From Flavobacteriaceae bacterium PS02337 (lineage in GTDB: Bacteria > Bacteroidota > Bacteroidia > Flavobacteriales > Flavobacteriaceae), in NCBI GenBank assembly GCA_029959285.1, contig JASCOE010000009.1, positions 62,001 through 126,000 on the forward strand: a stretch of DNA of 64,000 nt. Direction: 5' to 3'. The notes under the pieces are model-generated. The model was not told the DNA's origin. It worked only from the letters and a program-made list of their open reading frames with translations, and did not search any database. The translations under genes were made by a program, and so were the position numbers. Below, in pieces: positions 7,512 to 17,022 of the stretch (its first letter is position 1; the number at the start of each line of letters is the position of its first letter).

Positions 7512-9065
7512 TTATTTTGGATTAAAAACTAAAAATGGAATAATCATTTCTTCCAATGAAATTCCGCCATGCTGATACGTGTTTTTGTAATAACTCACAT
7601 AATGATTGTAGTTGTTTACATACGCCAAAAAGAAATCATTTTTGGCAAAAATAAACGAACTGCTCATGTTTATGGCAGGTAAACCAATTGTTTTAGGCTC
7701 TTTTACCACATAAACATCTTTTTGTTCATACGTTAAACTACGTCCAGTTTTGTAACGCAAATTTAGACTTGTATTTTTATCTCCCACAACTTTCGACGGA
7801 TTTTTTACATTAATTGTTCCGTGATCTGTTGTTAATATCAATTTGAAACCTAAAAGTTGCGCTTGCTGAATAATTTCTAATAATGGAGAATTTTTAAACC
7901 AGCTTAAAGTTAAAGAACGATATGCTTTGTCGTCTGAAGCTAATTCTTTTACCACTTCCATTTCGGTTTTGGCGTGCGAAAGCATATCAACAAAATTGTA
8001 AACTACAGTTACTAAGTCATTTCCTTTTAATGCTTTGAAGTTTTCTGCCAGTTTTTTTCCGCCAGCATAATTGGTGATTTTAAAATAATCTTCCTTGATA
8101 TTTAAATCTAAACGTTTCAATTGAGCCGACAGAAATTCAGCTTCATAAAGGTTTTTTCCACCATCTTCGACATCATTTTTCCAATATTGCGGAAATTGTT
8201 TTTCCATTTCTGAAGGCATTAAACCTGAGAAAATAGCATTTCTAGCATATTGAGTCGCAGTTGGAAGAATAGAGTAATACGGAACTTCTTTTTCTAATTT
8301 GTAATAATTTGAAATGACACTTTCAAAAGATTTCCATTGATCGTAACGAAGATTATCAATTACCACAAAAAGAACGGGTTTGTCTTTCTTTTTAAGTTCA
8401 GGAACAACTAATTCTTTAAATAAAGTATTAGATTGAATTGGTTTATCTGCTTTTGGCGCAAACCAATCTTCGTAATTTCTTTCTACAAATTTTCCGAATT
8501 GAGAATTGGCTTCTACTTTTTGAGATTCTAAAATTTCGATCATTGCTGTATCGTTGATGTCTTCTAGTTTTAATTCCCAGAAAATCAACTTTTTGTACAA
8601 TTCAACCCAATCTTCATAAGAATTAACCATCGCTAATTCCATTGCAATTTTTCTAAATTCTTTTTGATAATCTAAAGTTGTTTTTTCTGTAATTAATCTA
8701 GAATCATCCAAATTTTTCTTCAAACTTAACAAAATCTGATTCGGATTTACAGGTTTAATCAAGTAATCGGCTATTTTAGAACCAATTGCTTCTTCCATTA
8801 TATATTCCTCTTCACTTTTAGTAATCATAATCATAGGAATAGCAGATTTTTTCTCTTTCATTTCAGAAAGTGTTTCCAAACCGCTCATTCCTGGCATGTT
8901 TTCATCCAAAAAAACAATATCAAAGTTATCTTCTTCAAACAAAGCAATGGCATCAAGACCATTATTACAAGTAGTAACTTCGTAATTCTTTTTTTCTAGA
9001 AATAATATGTGGGGCTTTAAAAGATCGATTTCATCATCGACCCAAAGTATTTTTATCTTATCCAT
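7512..9065 (-). CDS. porX: PorX, response regulator with PglZ domain controlling type IX secretion
   Basis: The N-terminal receiver domain (1-120) has the acidic pair DD (10-11), phospho-acceptor Asp54 in VFLDENMPGMSG and Lys in YLIKPVNP. Instead of a DNA-binding domain it carries a PglZ/alkaline-phosphatase-fold domain, with VLFVVIDNLRYDQW, a Thr region LPTATQYARN and the metal-binding LTTDHGTINVK and a final HGGISLEEMIIP. PorX of Porphyromonas and Flavobacterium partners the kinase PorY, acts as a zinc phosphodiesterase and regulates type IX secretion and gliding genes. Length (517) is normal. It is the first gene of the minus-strand group porX-tsaE-ald. Confidence 0.95.
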   Translation of the reverse strand: MDKIKILWVDDEIDLLKPHILFLEKKNYEVTTCNNGLDAIALFEEDNFDIVFLDENMPGMSGLETLSEMKEKKSAIPMIMITKSEEEYIMEEAIGSKIADYLIKPVNPNQILLSLKKNLDDSRLITEKTTLDYQKEFRKIAMELAMVNSYEDWVELYKKLIFWELKLEDINDTAMIEILESQKVEANSQFGKFVERNYEDWFAPKADKPIQSNTLFKELVVPELKKKDKPVLFVVIDNLRYDQWKSFESVISNYYKLEKEVPYYSILPTATQYARNAIFSGLMPSEMEKQFPQYWKNDVEDGGKNLYEAEFLSAQLKRLDLNIKEDYFKITNYAGGKKLAENFKALKGNDLVTVVYNFVDMLSHAKTEMEVVKELASDDKAYRSLTLSWFKNSPLLEIIQQAQLLGFKLILTTDHGTINVKNPSKVVGDKNTSLNLRYKTGRSLTYEQKDVYVVKEPKTIGLPAINMSSSFIFAKNDFFLAYVNNYNHYVSYYKNTYQHGGISLEEMIIPFLVFNPK

Positions 9066-9135
9066 AAATCAATTTAATTTTACTGCAATTTAAAGTTATA
9101 GAACTTAAAAAGTATTAAAAATAGTATAAAATTAC

Positions 9136-9143
9136 CAAAGTTA
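9136..9143 (-). promoter_or_regulatory. Possible porX promoter -7 box
   Basis: On the minus strand this reads TAACTTTG, matching the flavobacterial TAnnTTTG box, 71 bases upstream of the porX ATG. I see no clear TTG -33 element, so support is modest. Confidence 0.35.
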
Positions 9144-9257
9144 AACTATGATTTTATTTTGAATTTTAACATTTTTTAGTCTATTTTATTGATTATCATC
9201 ATAATTTCGACTTTCATTTTTAGATAAAAAACACCAACCTCTTTATACTTATTTACT

Positions 9258-9265
9258 TATATTTG
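9258..9265 (+). promoter_or_regulatory. Possible promoter -7 box of the HD-lpxD-lpx group
   Basis: TATATTTG matches TAnnTTTG, 23 bases upstream of the GTG start at 9289. No clear TTG lies at the expected distance upstream. Confidence 0.4.
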
Positions 9266-9288
9266 TTGACCTTAAAAATATCGCACTA

Positions 9289-10518
9289 GTGACTCAGATC
9301 AACAAACTAAAAATATTCAACGACCCTATATATGGTTTTATAACGATTCCGAATGAGCTTGTTTACGATTTAATTCAACATCCTTATTTCCAGCGTCTTC
9401 GCCGAATCTCTCAAATGGGATTGTCGTATTTGGTGTATCCGGGAGCCAATCATACTCGTTTTCACCACGCTTTGGGATGTATGCATTTAATGAAAAAAGC
9501 AATCGATACGCTTCGTTTTAAAGATGTCGTAATTTCTGATGAAGAAGAAAATGCGCTGCTAATTGCCATTTTATTGCACGACATCGGACACGGCCCATTT
9601 TCGCACGCCATGGAAAGAAGTATTGTTGAAGATGTGCATCACGAAGCTATTTCGCTATTATTTATGAATCAGTTAAATGAAGAATTTGACGGAAGATTGA
9701 GTTTGGCGATTCAGGTTTTTAAAGGAGAATATCATAGAAAATTCATGTTGCAACTAATTTCAAGTCAGTTAGATATGGATAGAATGGATTATCTGAAACG
9801 TGACAGTTTTTATACTGGAGTTGCAGAAGGAAATGTAAATTCTGAACGATTGATTCAGATGATGAATGTCGAAAATGATGTTTTAGTTATTGAAGAAAAA
9901 GGAATTTATTCTGTTGAAAAATTTCTGCTTTCAAGAAGATTAATGTATTGGCAGGCTTATTTGCATAAAACGAGTTTAGTTGCTGAATTAATTTTAATGA
10001 AAGTTTTGAAAAGAGCCAAAGAATTAATTTTAAAAGGAATTGATCTTCCATGCAGTGAACCGCTTTCTTATTTCATGCATAATAAAATTACACTTGAAGA
10101 TTTTGATGCTCAAAAACTCGATTTATTTGCACAATTAGATGATTTTGACATTATAAGTGCTCTAAAAGCGTGGCAGAGAAATGATGATTTTGTTTTGAGT
10201 ACGTTGAGTAAAATGATCATTAATAGAGATTTGCTTAAAATAAAAATGACAGCTGAAAAAGTTTCAGTAGAAGAATCTCAATCTTTAAAAGAAAAGTTTG
10301 CAAGCCAGCATCATATTTCGCAATTAGAAGCAGGATATTTTATATTTAGAGGAAAAATAAAAAATCAAGCTTACAGTAAAGAAGCAGAACCTATCCGTAT
10401 TTTGAAAAAAGATAAAACAATTGAAGATGTTGTTGAAGCTTCTGACCAGCTGAATTTGAAATCGTTATCTAAATTGGTGACAAAATATTATATCTGTTTT
10501 CCAAAACAACTTATCTAA
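9289..10518 (+). CDS. HD-domain phosphohydrolase (dGTPase/SAMHD1-like)
   Basis: This 409-residue protein starts with IFNDPIYGFITIPNELVYDLIQHPYFQRLRRI, the typical beginning of the YdhJ/SAMHD1-like HD family. The metal site includes the HD motif in LLHDIGHGPFSHAME, the earlier His in GANHTRFHHALG and the later Asp in QLDMDRMDYLKRD. Family members hydrolyse dNTPs or other phosphoesters; the substrate here cannot be read from sequence. The start is GTG, supported by a -7 promoter box 23 bases upstream and by the alignment beginning at MTQINKLKIF. It precedes lpxD by 39 bases. Confidence 0.9.
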   Translation: MTQINKLKIFNDPIYGFITIPNELVYDLIQHPYFQRLRRISQMGLSYLVYPGANHTRFHHALGCMHLMKKAIDTLRFKDVVISDEEENALLIAILLHDIGHGPFSHAMERSIVEDVHHEAISLLFMNQLNEEFDGRLSLAIQVFKGEYHRKFMLQLISSQLDMDRMDYLKRDSFYTGVAEGNVNSERLIQMMNVENDVLVIEEKGIYSVEKFLLSRRLMYWQAYLHKTSLVAELILMKVLKRAKELILKGIDLPCSEPLSYFMHNKITLEDFDAQKLDLFAQLDDFDIISALKAWQRNDDFVLSTLSKMIINRDLLKIKMTAEKVSVEESQSLKEKFASQHHISQLEAGYFIFRGKIKNQAYSKEAEPIRILKKDKTIEDVVEASDQLNLKSLSKLVTKYYICFPKQLI

Positions 10519-10557
10519 AATTAACATTTAAAACCTATTTTTTATATTTTTGTCGCG

Positions 10558-11601
10558 ATGAAATTTACAGCAGAACAAATAGCAGGAATTTTAGAAGGAG
10601 AAGTTGTTGGGAATCCTAACGCAGAAGTTTCTCGACTTTCTAAAATAGAAGAAGGAGAGGAAGGATCTCTTACTTTTTTAGCTAATCCGAAGTATATCAA
10701 CTATATATATACAACAAAAGCGACAGTTACTATTGTTAACGATAGCTTTGTACCAGAACAAGAAATTACTACTACATTAATAAAAGTTGAAGATGCTTAT
10801 GCTTCTTTTTCTAAACTTTTGCATTTTTATAATCAAGTGAAATTGAATAAAAATGGAATTGAACCGCAGTCTTTTATGTCAGAAGGAACTAAACATGGAG
10901 AAAATCTGTATTTAGGAAGCTTTAGTTATATAGGACAGAATGTGGTTTTAGGAGATAACGTAAAAATTTATCCAAATAGTTTTATTGGTGATAATGTTGT
11001 TATTGGAGATAATGTATTTATTTTTGCCGGTGCAAAAATTTATTCTGAAACTGTGATTGGAAACAATTGTACTATTCATTCTGGTACTATTATAGGTGCA
11101 GACGGTTTTGGTTTTGTGCCAAATGAAGAAGGAGTTTACAGTAAAGTACCTCAAATTGGTAATGTTATTATAGAAGATAATGTTGACATTGGTGCAAATA
11201 CTACAATTGACAGAGCTACTCTTGGTTCTACAATTATTAGAAAAGGAGTAAAATTAGACAATCAGATTCAGATTGCTCATAATGTTGAAATTGGAAAAAA
11301 CACAGTAATTGCTGCTCAAAGCGGTGTTGCTGGTTCAACAAAAATTGGAGAAAACTGTATGATTGGCGGACAAGTTGGTATCGCAGGTCATTTAACTATA
11401 GGTAATAATGTTAGACTTCAAGCGCAGTCTGGAGTTGCAAGAAACATTAAAGATGATGAAATTCTACAAGGAACGCCATCACTTGGATATACTGATTTTA
11501 ATAAATCGTACGTTCATTTTAAAAATCTGCCTAAAATTGTGGCTGAAGTAGAAGAAATAAAGAAACAAATAATAAACCCAAAAAATGGAAATAATGGTTA
11601 A
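10558..11601 (+). CDS. lpxD: LpxD, UDP-3-O-acylglucosamine N-acyltransferase
   Basis: This enzyme adds the second hydroxyacyl chain in lipid A synthesis (third committed step), using acyl-ACP. It has the N-terminal uridine-binding domain ([40 protein letters not shown]) and a long left-handed beta-helix of hexapeptide repeats (about residues 105-300) with the catalytic His in [11 protein letters not shown]. Length 347 is normal. A TATTTTTG box ends 5 bases before the ATG, so a very short or absent leader is possible if that box is used. The 3' end overlaps the lpxC-fabZ start, implying translational coupling. Confidence 0.96.
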   Translation: MKFTAEQIAGILEGEVVGNPNAEVSRLSKIEEGEEGSLTFLANPKYINYIYTTKATVTIVNDSFVPEQEITTTLIKVEDAYASFSKLLHFYNQVKLNKNGIEPQSFMSEGTKHGENLYLGSFSYIGQNVVLGDNVKIYPNSFIGDNVVIGDNVFIFAGAKIYSETVIGNNCTIHSGTIIGADGFGFVPNEEGVYSKVPQIGNVIIEDNVDIGANTTIDRATLGSTIIRKGVKLDNQIQIAHNVEIGKNTVIAAQSGVAGSTKIGENCMIGGQVGIAGHLTIGNNVRLQAQSGVARNIKDDEILQGTPSLGYTDFNKSYVHFKNLPKIVAEVEEIKKQIINPKNGNNG

Positions 11602-12982
11602 ACAGAAGACCATCAAAAATGAAATTTCGCTAACAGGAGTTGGTTTACACACTGGGAAAGAAGTTACAATGACTTTTAAACCTGCACCCGTTAATAATGG
11701 TTTCACTTTTGTGAGAGTTGATTTGCAAGGTCAACCAGTTATTGAGGCTGATGCTAATTATGTTGTTAATACTCAAAGAGGAACAAATCTTGAGAAATTA
11801 GGAGTAAAAATTCAAACTCCAGAGCACGTTTTAGCTGCAGTAGTTGGTTGCGATTTGGATAATATTATTATTGAATTGAATGCCTCTGAACTACCTATTA
11901 TGGATGGTTCATCAAAATATTTTGTTGAAGCAATTGAGAAAGCTGGAATCGAAGAACAAGACGCAAGCCGTAATGTTTATGTGGTAAAAGAAGTTATTTC
12001 GTTTACTGACGAAGCAACAGGAAGTGAAATTCTTGTGATGCCAAGCGATGAATATCAAGTAACTACAATGGTAGATTTTGGCACTAAAGTTTTAGGTACT
12101 CAAAATGCTACACTTAAAAGCCTTTCTGATTTCAAATCTGAAATCGCAAGTTCAAGAACTTTTAGTTTCTTGCACGAATTAGAATCATTATTAGAGCACG
12201 GTTTAATTAAAGGTGGTGATTTAAATAATGCAATCGTTTATGTAGATAAAGAAATCTCTGAGTCTACAATGGAAAATTTAAAGAAAGCATTTGGTAAAGA
12301 TGAAATTTCTGTAAAACCAAATGGTGTTTTAGATAACTTGACATTACACTATCCTAACGAAGCGGCAAGACACAAATTACTTGATGTTATTGGAGATTTA
12401 TCTTTAATAGGAGTTCGTATTCAAGGAAAAATTATTGCAAATAAACCAGGACATTTTGTAAATACTCAATTTGCTAAAAAATTAGCAAAAATCATTAAAA
12501 TTGAGCAAAGAAATCATGTTCCAACTTATGATTTACATCAAGAACCTTTGATGGATATTCATAAAATTATGGCTATGCTTCCTCACAGACCTCCATTTTT
12601 GTTGATTGACAGAATTATTGAAATGTCTGATCGTCATGTGGTTGGTTTGAAAAATGTGACTATGAATGAAAATTTCTTCGTAGGACATTTTCCTGAAGCA
12701 CCAGTTATGCCAGGAGTTTTAATTGTTGAAGCAATGGCACAAACAGGAGGGATTTTAGTTTTAAGTACTGTTCCAGATCCTGAAAATTACTTGACTTATT
12801 TTATGAAAATTGACAATGTTAAATTCAAACATAAAGTATTGCCAGGTGATACATTAATTTTTAAGTGCGAATTGATTTCTCCTATCAGAAGAGGAATTTG
12901 TCATATGCAGGCAAACGCCTATGCAAATGGTAAATTAGTTACTGAAGCAGAATTAATGGCACAAATAGCAAGAAAACAATAA
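11594..12982 (+). CDS. lpxC-fabZ: LpxC-FabZ fusion: UDP-3-O-acyl-GlcNAc deacetylase / hydroxyacyl-ACP dehydratase
   Basis: This bifunctional protein combines the committed lipid A deacetylase with a fatty-acid dehydratase, a fusion typical of Bacteroidota. LpxC occupies about 1-305: [10 protein letters not shown], zinc His in [10 protein letters not shown], and [14 protein letters not shown] with the second His and Asp. FabZ occupies about 315-462: [17 protein letters not shown] with the catalytic His and [19 protein letters not shown] with the Glu. Competition between the two pathways for hydroxyacyl-ACP makes the fusion sensible. Two ATGs are possible; 11585 overlaps lpxD by 17 bases, 11594 by 8. 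I chose 11594 because [15 protein letters not shown] is the usual family start. Confidence 0.96.
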   Translation: MVKQKTIKNEISLTGVGLHTGKEVTMTFKPAPVNNGFTFVRVDLQGQPVIEADANYVVNTQRGTNLEKLGVKIQTPEHVLAAVVGCDLDNIIIELNASELPIMDGSSKYFVEAIEKAGIEEQDASRNVYVVKEVISFTDEATGSEILVMPSDEYQVTTMVDFGTKVLGTQNATLKSLSDFKSEIASSRTFSFLHELESLLEHGLIKGGDLNNAIVYVDKEISESTMENLKKAFGKDEISVKPNGVLDNLTLHYPNEAARHKLLDVIGDLSLIGVRIQGKIIANKPGHFVNTQFAKKLAKIIKIEQRNHVPTYDLHQEPLMDIHKIMAMLPHRPPFLLIDRIIEMSDRHVVGLKNVTMNENFFVGHFPEAPVMPGVLIVEAMAQTGGILVLSTVPDPENYLTYFMKIDNVKFKHKVLPGDTLIFKCELISPIRRGICHMQANAYANGKLVTEAELMAQIARKQ

Positions 12983-13056
12983 TAAATTATCAAATTTATT
13001 GTTTAGGTTTGTTGCCTCAAATCAGAATATTTTAATTAAAAATATAAAACATACAG

Positions 13057-13842
13057 ATGAATCAACCATTAGCATATGTTCATCCAGGCGCGAAAATCGC
13101 TAAAAATGTTGTAATAGAGCCATTTACAACAATTCACAATAATGTTGTTATTGGTGATGGTACTTGGATTGGTTCAAACGTGACCATTATGGAAGGAGCT
13201 CGAATTGGAAAAAATTGTAATATTTTTCCAGGAGCTGTAATTTCTGCGGTGCCACAAGATTTAAAATTTGGTGGTGAAGATTCTCTTGCTATTATCGGTG
13301 ATAATTGTACTATTAGAGAGTGTGTAACTATAAATAGAGGTACAATTGCATCTGGTCAAACAGTTCTTGGAAATAATTGTTTAGTAATGGCTTATGCCCA
13401 CATTGCACACGATTGCGAAATTGGAAATAATGCTATTATTGTAAACGGTGTTGCTTTGGCTGGTCACGTAGTTGTTGGTAATCATGCAGTTATTGGTGGT
13501 TTAGCAGCAATTCATCAATTTATTCATATCGGAGATCATGCTATGATTTCTGGTGGATCTTTGGTAAGAAAAGATGTTCCTCCTTTTACAAAAGCGGCAA
13601 AAGAACCGTTATCTTACGTTGGAATTAACTCTGTTGGTTTAAGAAGAAGAGGTTTCAGCACTGAAAAAATTAGAGAAATTCAGGAAATTTACAGAATTTT
13701 ATACCAAAAGAATTACAACACAACACAAGCTTTAAGTATTATTGAAGCTGAAATGGAAGCTACTCCTGAGAGAGATGAAATTCTAGATTTTATTAGAAAT
13801 TCATCAAGAGGAATTATGAAAGGTTATTCAGGTAATTATTAA
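13057..13842 (+). CDS. lpxA: LpxA, UDP-N-acetylglucosamine O-acyltransferase
   Basis: This is the first enzyme of lipid A synthesis. It begins with hexapeptide repeats (PLAYVHPGAKIAKNVVIEPF) forming a beta-helix to about residue 185; the catalytic His lies in VMAYAHIAHDCEIGNN. The C-terminal helices start at GLRRRGFSTEKIREIQEIYR, the LpxA signature that separates it from LpxD. Length 261 is normal. It follows lpxC-fabZ by 74 bases in the same direction. Confidence 0.97.
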   Translation: MNQPLAYVHPGAKIAKNVVIEPFTTIHNNVVIGDGTWIGSNVTIMEGARIGKNCNIFPGAVISAVPQDLKFGGEDSLAIIGDNCTIRECVTINRGTIASGQTVLGNNCLVMAYAHIAHDCEIGNNAIIVNGVALAGHVVVGNHAVIGGLAAIHQFIHIGDHAMISGGSLVRKDVPPFTKAAKEPLSYVGINSVGLRRRGFSTEKIREIQEIYRILYQKNYNTTQALSIIEAEMEATPERDEILDFIRNSSRGIMKGYSGNY

Positions 13843-13864
13843 AATAAAGTTTAATTGTTTATCT

Positions 13865-13903
13865 GTTGAATCGTTTAATCGACAAACAGTTAAACGATTC
13901 AAC
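13865..13903. repeat. Inverted repeat in the lpxA-efp spacer
   Basis: GTTGAATCGTTTAA (13865-13878) is the exact reverse complement of TTAAACGATTCAAC (13890-13903), with 11 nt between. The same ACGATTCAAC word repeats immediately after. The longer in-frame extension of efp from a TTG at 13866 consists only of this repeat. Confidence 0.75.
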
Positions 13904-13931
13904 GATTCAACAAAAAATAAAACAAAAACAA

Positions 13932-14498
13932 ATGGCATCTACATCAGATATTAGAAACGGATTGTGTATTAAATTTAATCACGACATCTATAAAATCGTT
14001 GAATTTCTTCACGTAAAACCTGGAAAAGGTCCAGCTTTCGTAAGAACAAAATTAAGAAGTTTAACTACAGGAAGAATATTAGACAATACATTTTCTGCAG
14101 GACATAAAATCGAAGACGTGCGTATTGAAACTCATAATTATCAGTTTTTATATGCTGAAGGAGATGAATTTCATTTTATGAATACAGAATCTTTCGAGCA
14201 AATTTCTTTGAATAAAAATATCTTGGATGCTCCAGGATTATTAAAAGAAGGAACTAGTGTAATGGTTCAGGTTAATACAGAAACAGATTTACCATTATCA
14301 GTAGATATGCCATCTTCTGTAGTTCTTGAAGTTACTTACGCTGAGCCGGGAGTAAAAGGAAATACAGCTACAAACGCTACAAAATCTGCTACAGTTGAAA
14401 CAGGGGCAACTATAAACGTTCCATTGTTTATCAATGAAGGTGATAAAGTTAAAATCGATACAGCTTCTGGTTCTTACATGGAGCGTGTAAAAGAGTAG
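13932..14498 (+). CDS. efp: Elongation factor P
   Basis: EF-P relieves ribosome stalling at polyproline stretches. The 188-residue protein has three OB-like domains; Lys32 at the tip of the first loop (VKPGKGPAF) is the conserved residue modified in many bacteria. The ATG at 13932 gives MASTSDIRNG, the normal start; the 22 extra codons back to a TTG at 13866 are an inverted-repeat spacer and are rejected. It sits between lpxA and a second lpxD-like gene, a frequent arrangement in Flavobacteria. Confidence 0.97.
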   Translation: MASTSDIRNGLCIKFNHDIYKIVEFLHVKPGKGPAFVRTKLRSLTTGRILDNTFSAGHKIEDVRIETHNYQFLYAEGDEFHFMNTESFEQISLNKNILDAPGLLKEGTSVMVQVNTETDLPLSVDMPSSVVLEVTYAEPGVKGNTATNATKSATVETGATINVPLFINEGDKVKIDTASGSYMERVKE

Positions 14499-14522
14499 TT
14501 TTTTAATTAAGATAAATTTGAC

Positions 14523-14588
14523 AATGAGTCAATTAGATAATTTGTGAATCGACAAAATTTTGTATATTCATATTCTAATTGACTCATT
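14523..14588. repeat. 15-bp inverted repeat in the spacer after efp
   Basis: AATGAGTCAATTAGA (14523-14537) pairs perfectly with TCTAATTGACTCATT (14574-14588); the TCTAATTGAC word repeats again at about 14590. No T-run follows, so it is not a standard terminator. Confidence 0.75.
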
Positions 14589-14619
14589 TTCTAATTGACA
14601 AATTTTCTAATTATAACAT

Positions 14620-15549
14620 ATGAAATTTCCAAAGAGTCATTCTTTACAAGAAATTGCAAATTTGCTTAATTGCAAATTTATTGGTGACAAAGACTTTCAA
14701 GTTTTGGGCATGAACGAAATACATATCGTTGAGCCTGGAGATATTGTTTTTGTCGATCATCCAAAATACTACGATAAAGCTTTACACTCTGCAGCTACTA
14801 TTGTCTTGATAAACAAAGAAGTAGATTGTCCAGAAGGAAAAGCGCTTTTAATTTCTGATGATCCATTCAGAGATTTTAATATTCTAACCAGACATTTTAA
14901 ACCTTTTCAATTTGCTAATGTTGCAATTGCACCTACAGCAGAAATAGGAGAGGGGACTGTGATTCAGCCCAATAGCTTTGTTGGCAATCACGTTAAAATT
15001 GGTAAAAACTGTTTAATCCATTCTAATGTTTCAATTTACGATCATACTGTAATTGGAGACAATGTGATTATTCATGCAGGAACTATTTTAGGGGCAGATG
15101 CTTTTTATTACAAAAAACGTCCAGAAGGATTTGATCAATTAATTTCTGGCGGAAGAGTTGTTATTGAAGATAATGTTGGAATCGGAGCACTTTGTACAAT
15201 TGACAAAGGTGTTACAGGCGATACAACAATTGGAGCAGGGACAAAACTAGATAATCAAGTGCATGTTGGTCATGATACCGTTATTGGTAAAAAATGTCTA
15301 ATTGCTTCACAAACCGGAATCGCCGGCTGTGTGATTATTGAAGACGAAGTGACAATGTGGGGACAAGTTGGTACAACTAGCGGAATCACCATTGGTTCAA
15401 AAGCGGTAGTAATGGGACAAACTGGTGTTACTAAATCTGTTGAAGGCGGAAAGTCATATTTCGGTACTCCAATTGAAGAATCAAGAGAAAAATTAAAGCA
15501 ATTAGCTAATATTAAGAAGATTCCTGAAATTTTAAGTAAATTGAAGTAA
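14620..15549 (+). CDS. Second LpxD-like hexapeptide acyltransferase
   Basis: This 309-residue protein is an LpxD paralogue. It has an N-terminal uridine-binding-like domain (SLQEIANLLNCKFIGDKDFQVLGMNEIHIVEPGDIVFVDHPKYY) and a beta-helix with His in VHVGHDTVIGKKCLIASQTGIAGC. It is about 40 residues shorter than the first LpxD, mainly at the C-terminal helices, and the sequences differ strongly. Acyltransfer to a UDP-sugar is inferred from the fold; the acceptor is unknown. It starts 121 bases after efp and ends 1 base before the next ATG. Confidence 0.85.
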   Translation: MKFPKSHSLQEIANLLNCKFIGDKDFQVLGMNEIHIVEPGDIVFVDHPKYYDKALHSAATIVLINKEVDCPEGKALLISDDPFRDFNILTRHFKPFQFANVAIAPTAEIGEGTVIQPNSFVGNHVKIGKNCLIHSNVSIYDHTVIGDNVIIHAGTILGADAFYYKKRPEGFDQLISGGRVVIEDNVGIGALCTIDKGVTGDTTIGAGTKLDNQVHVGHDTVIGKKCLIASQTGIAGCVIIEDEVTMWGQVGTTSGITIGSKAVVMGQTGVTKSVEGGKSYFGTPIEESREKLKQLANIKKIPEILSKLK

Positions 15550-15550
15550 T

Positions 15551-15913
15551 ATGTCTATTAAAGAGTTTGTTCAGAAATTTTATAAGTCAGATGCCTTAAT
15601 TGATAGTGAAATTTTAAAAACGTATCTGCATTCAGAAGTGATTTTGGAGTGGAACAGCAGTAAAGGTTTCATTCAAATGGATTATGATTCGATTGTAGAA
15701 ATGGCAAATGAATTAAGTCGTGCTTATGTGCGCTCAAAAGTTAGAATTAGTCATATTATTAGCGAAGATGATTTAGTATCAGTTCGTTACTCTCATTTTG
15801 TAAAAACGATAGAAAATCCGAGAGAAGAGATGCTTTTGGCGCATTTTTCAACAATTTGGCAGATTAAAGACGACAAACTTTACAGAGGTTATCAGATGAG
15901 TCAATTTTCTTAA
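15551..15913 (+). CDS. NTF2/SnoaL-like fold protein
   Basis: This is a 120-residue protein with the alpha+beta cone pattern of nuclear transport factor 2-like proteins: an N-terminal helix (IKEFVQKFYKSDALIDSEILKTYL), the strand HSEVILEWNSSKGF and the C-terminal strands VSVRYSHFVKTIENP and STIWQIKDDKLYRGYQMSQ. Such folds are ligand-binding or isomerase scaffolds; no catalytic assignment is possible. It starts one base after the stop of the second lpxD-like gene, so it is almost certainly co-translated with it. Confidence 0.65.
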   Translation: MSIKEFVQKFYKSDALIDSEILKTYLHSEVILEWNSSKGFIQMDYDSIVEMANELSRAYVRSKVRISHIISEDDLVSVRYSHFVKTIENPREEMLLAHFSTIWQIKDDKLYRGYQMSQFS

Positions 15914-15956
15914 TATTTTTTTGACAATAAAAGAGGCAAAATACATTACAAAACCT

Positions 15957-15964
15957 TATTTTTG
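15957..15964 (+). promoter_or_regulatory. Possible sucD promoter -7 box
   Basis: TATTTTTG matches TAnnTTTG, 35 bases upstream of the sucD ATG. No TTG element lies at a normal spacing. Confidence 0.4.
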
Positions 15965-15999
15965 CAACACAAATTTAAAAACTACATAAAATATATATC

Positions 16000-16872
16000 A
16001 TGAGTGTTTTAGTTAATAAAGATTCCAAAATAATTGTTCAGGGATTTACAGGAAGCGAAGGTACTTTCCACGCTTCTCAAATGATTGAGTACGGTACTAA
16101 TGTTGTTGGTGGTGTTACTCCAGGAAAAGGAGGAACTAGCCATTTAGATCGTCCAGTTTTTAATACAGTAAAAGACGCTGTAGATCAAGCTGGAGCTGAT
16201 ACATCTATCATTTTTGTTCCGCCAGCTTTTGCTGCTGATGCAATTATGGAAGCTGCTGATGCTGGAATTAAAGTAATTATTGCTATTACAGAAGGAATTC
16301 CTGTAGCAGACATGATTAAAGCAAATAATTATGTTAAAGAAAGAAATTCTAGATTAATCGGTCCAAACTGTCCAGGTGTAATTACTCCAGGTGAAGCTAA
16401 AGTTGGTATTATGCCAGGTTTCGTTTTCAAAAAAGGAACTGTTGGAATCGTTTCTAAATCAGGAACTTTAACTTACGAAGCTGCTGACCAAGTTGTAAAA
16501 CAAGGTTTAGGAATCACTACAGCTATCGGAATTGGTGGAGATCCAATTATTGGAACTACAACTAAAGAAGCTGTTGAGTTATTAATGAATGATCCAGAAA
16601 CTGAAGTAATCATTATGATTGGTGAAATTGGTGGTCAATTAGAAGCTGATGCTGCAAGATGGGTAAAAGCTGATGGTAACCGTAAACCAGTTATTGGTTT
16701 TATCGCTGGAGAAACTGCTCCTGCTGGTAGAACAATGGGTCACGCAGGTGCTATTGTTGGAGGTTCTGATGATACTGCTGCTGCTAAAAAACAAATCATG
16801 AGAGACAACGGAATTCATGTTGTTGATTCACCAGCTGAAATTGGTAAAAAAGTAAAAGAAGTACTTGGATAA
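16000..16872 (+). CDS. sucD: Succinyl-CoA synthetase alpha subunit
   Basis: This TCA-cycle enzyme subunit binds CoA and carries the phosphohistidine. The N-terminal CoA-binding Rossmann domain contains [43 protein letters not shown] follows, and His248 lies in [10 protein letters not shown]. Length 290 is normal. The beta subunit gene sucC is not in the window, a separation common in Bacteroidota. It stands in its own unit with a strong terminator 39 bases past its stop. Confidence 0.97.
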   Translation: MSVLVNKDSKIIVQGFTGSEGTFHASQMIEYGTNVVGGVTPGKGGTSHLDRPVFNTVKDAVDQAGADTSIIFVPPAFAADAIMEAADAGIKVIIAITEGIPVADMIKANNYVKERNSRLIGPNCPGVITPGEAKVGIMPGFVFKKGTVGIVSKSGTLTYEAADQVVKQGLGITTAIGIGGDPIIGTTTKEAVELLMNDPETEVIIMIGEIGGQLEADAARWVKADGNRKPVIGFIAGETAPAGRTMGHAGAIVGGSDDTAAAKKQIMRDNGIHVVDSPAEIGKKVKEVLG

Positions 16873-16910
16873 TCTCCAATCCCGAGACTTCGGGACAAAA
16901 TAATAAATTC

Positions 16911-16943
16911 AAAAAAGTCTCAATATTGTGTTGAGACTTTTTT
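16911..16943 (+). terminator. Terminator after sucD
   Basis: AAAAAAGTCTCAA (16911-16923) pairs with TTGAGACTTTTTT (16931-16943) around a 7-nt loop. A smaller hairpin, TCCCGA/TCGGGA, precedes it at about 16879-16894. Confidence 0.9.
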
Positions 16944-17022
16944 ACATTTTAAAGACTGAGGCGTAAATAGAAAAAAACTTAGCATCTTAGTGCCTCAGCA
17001 ACTTAGAAGCTTAAAAAGAAAT

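Noticed and set aside
16879-16894. Hairpin TCCCGA/TCGGGA after sucD as a terminator
   Set aside because: The stem is only 6 bp and lacks a T-run; the real terminator is at 16911-16943.
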